A stretch of DNA of 13,892 nucleotides from Bacteroidota bacterium. GTDB lineage: Bacteria > Bacteroidota > Bacteroidia > Chitinophagales > UBA10324. The notes below the pieces were generated by a model, which worked only from the letters and a program-made list of their open reading frames with translations, made no database searches and was not told where the DNA came from. Shown here piece after piece: positions 13,400 through 13,892 of the stretch (the stretch's first letter is position 1; every line of letters begins with the position of its first letter). The translations under genes and the position numbers were made by a program. Location of the stretch: the NCBI GenBank assembly GCA_003455275.1, contig DMRR01000103.1, forward strand, positions 1-13,892, written 5' to 3'.

Positions 13400-13892
13400 A
13401 TGAGAGCATATAACTTAACACACCTTAGAGAATTAGAATCAGAAAGCATGTATGTGTTGCGCGAGGTGGCTGCACAATTTGAACGGCCTGTTTTGCTTTT
13501 CAGCGGTGGTAAAGATTCCATTGTGGTTTCTCATCTCGCACGCAAAGCATTTTTTCCTGCGCCAATTCCCTTCAAACTGATGCATGTGGACACAGGGCAC
13601 AACTTCAGCGAAGCAATTGAATACCGCGATAACTGGGTGAAAGAATTAGGAGCACAACTAGTTGTCGCTTCCGTTCAGGAATCAATTGATAAAGGAAGAG
13701 TGGTGGAAGAAAAAGGTTACAACGCCAGTCGCAATACACTTCAGACAACTACATTGCTTGATGCCATTGAAGCTAACAAATTTGATTGTGCAATTGGTGG
13801 TGCGCGCCGCGACGAAGAGAAAGCAAGAGCCAAGGAAAGATTCTTCTCTCACCGGGATGAGTTCGGTCAATGGGACCCAAAAAATCAGCGAC
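13400..13892 (+). CDS. cysD: Sulfate adenylyltransferase subunit 2 (partial, C-terminus missing)
   Basis: This is the small subunit of ATP sulfurylase, which with the GTPase CysN makes APS from sulfate and ATP. The first 164 codons run off the right edge. ATG 13400 lies 3 bases after the cysC stop. MRAYNLTHLRELESESMYVLREVAAQF is the family start, the PP-loop SGGKDS sits at residues 35-40, and LMHVDTGHNFSEAIEYRD, GGARRDEEKARAKERFFS and FGQWDPKNQ are all classic CysD segments. The missing part and cysN are expected just beyond the edge. With cysC upstream, the cell can make PAPS; whether this feeds sulfate reduction (cysH) or sulfation cannot be seen here. Confidence 0.95.
   Translation, partial: MRAYNLTHLRELESESMYVLREVAAQFERPVLLFSGGKDSIVVSHLARKAFFPAPIPFKLMHVDTGHNFSEAIEYRDNWVKELGAQLVVASVQESIDKGRVVEEKGYNASRNTLQTTTLLDAIEANKFDCAIGGARRDEEKARAKERFFSHRDEFGQWDPKNQR

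Noticed and set aside
1..13892. Mobile element, phage, defence island or biosynthetic cluster
   Set aside because: No transposase, integrase, phage, toxin-antitoxin or assembly-line genes are seen; the lone GxxExxY gene is not enough to call a defence system.

Overview
The window looks like chromosomal DNA of a Bacteroidota member, probably an uncultured or environmental lineage near the Chitinophagales/Sphingobacteriales. The evidence is low GC, an OmpA-type porin with thrombospondin type 3 repeats, a giant PKD-repeat protein ending in a gliding-motility/type IX secretion (T9SS) C-terminal domain, few Shine-Dalgarno sites, and several matches to the Bacteroidota promoter (TTG or TTTG, about 17-23 bases, then TAnnTTTG). 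There is no tRNA, rRNA, insertion sequence, CRISPR or phage gene, and no stretch over 300 bases lacks a gene.

Layout. (1) Positions 1-2055 hold two divergent class V (PLP-dependent) aminotransferase genes: a Tat-exported one cut by the left edge, and a cytoplasmic one. A 42-bp perfect palindrome at 2075-2116 acts as a shared terminator with the next, convergent gene. (2) Positions 2131-3882 (minus) encode an OmpA-family outer-membrane protein with its own promoter. (3) Positions 4017-5593 (minus) are a two-gene unit: a Cys-rich DUF3109 protein, then a long-chain polyprenyl diphosphate synthase of the IspB type, likely supplying the menaquinone side chain. (4) 5715-6104 (plus) is a lone, divergent GxxExxY-family protein flanked by a good promoter and a good terminator. 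(5) 6244-8373 (plus) is a membrane-anchored von Willebrand A protein starting at GTG. Its stop is only 2 bases from the stop of (6), the convergent 1010-residue surface protein at 8376-11408 (minus). (7) 11530-12726 (plus) is an M20 amidohydrolase. (8) 12794 to the right edge is a sulfate-activation unit, cysC then partial cysD, with its own promoter.

How the genes work together. Most neighbours are functionally independent housekeeping or surface genes. The clear pairs are cysC-cysD (ATP sulfurylase and APS kinase making PAPS) and the DUF3109-polyprenyl synthase operon. I found no convincing new multi-gene system. The most interesting signals are inside proteins: a covarying cysteine pattern across the seven PKD modules, and a GxxExxY protein that keeps its name-giving motif but seems to have lost most predicted nuclease residues.
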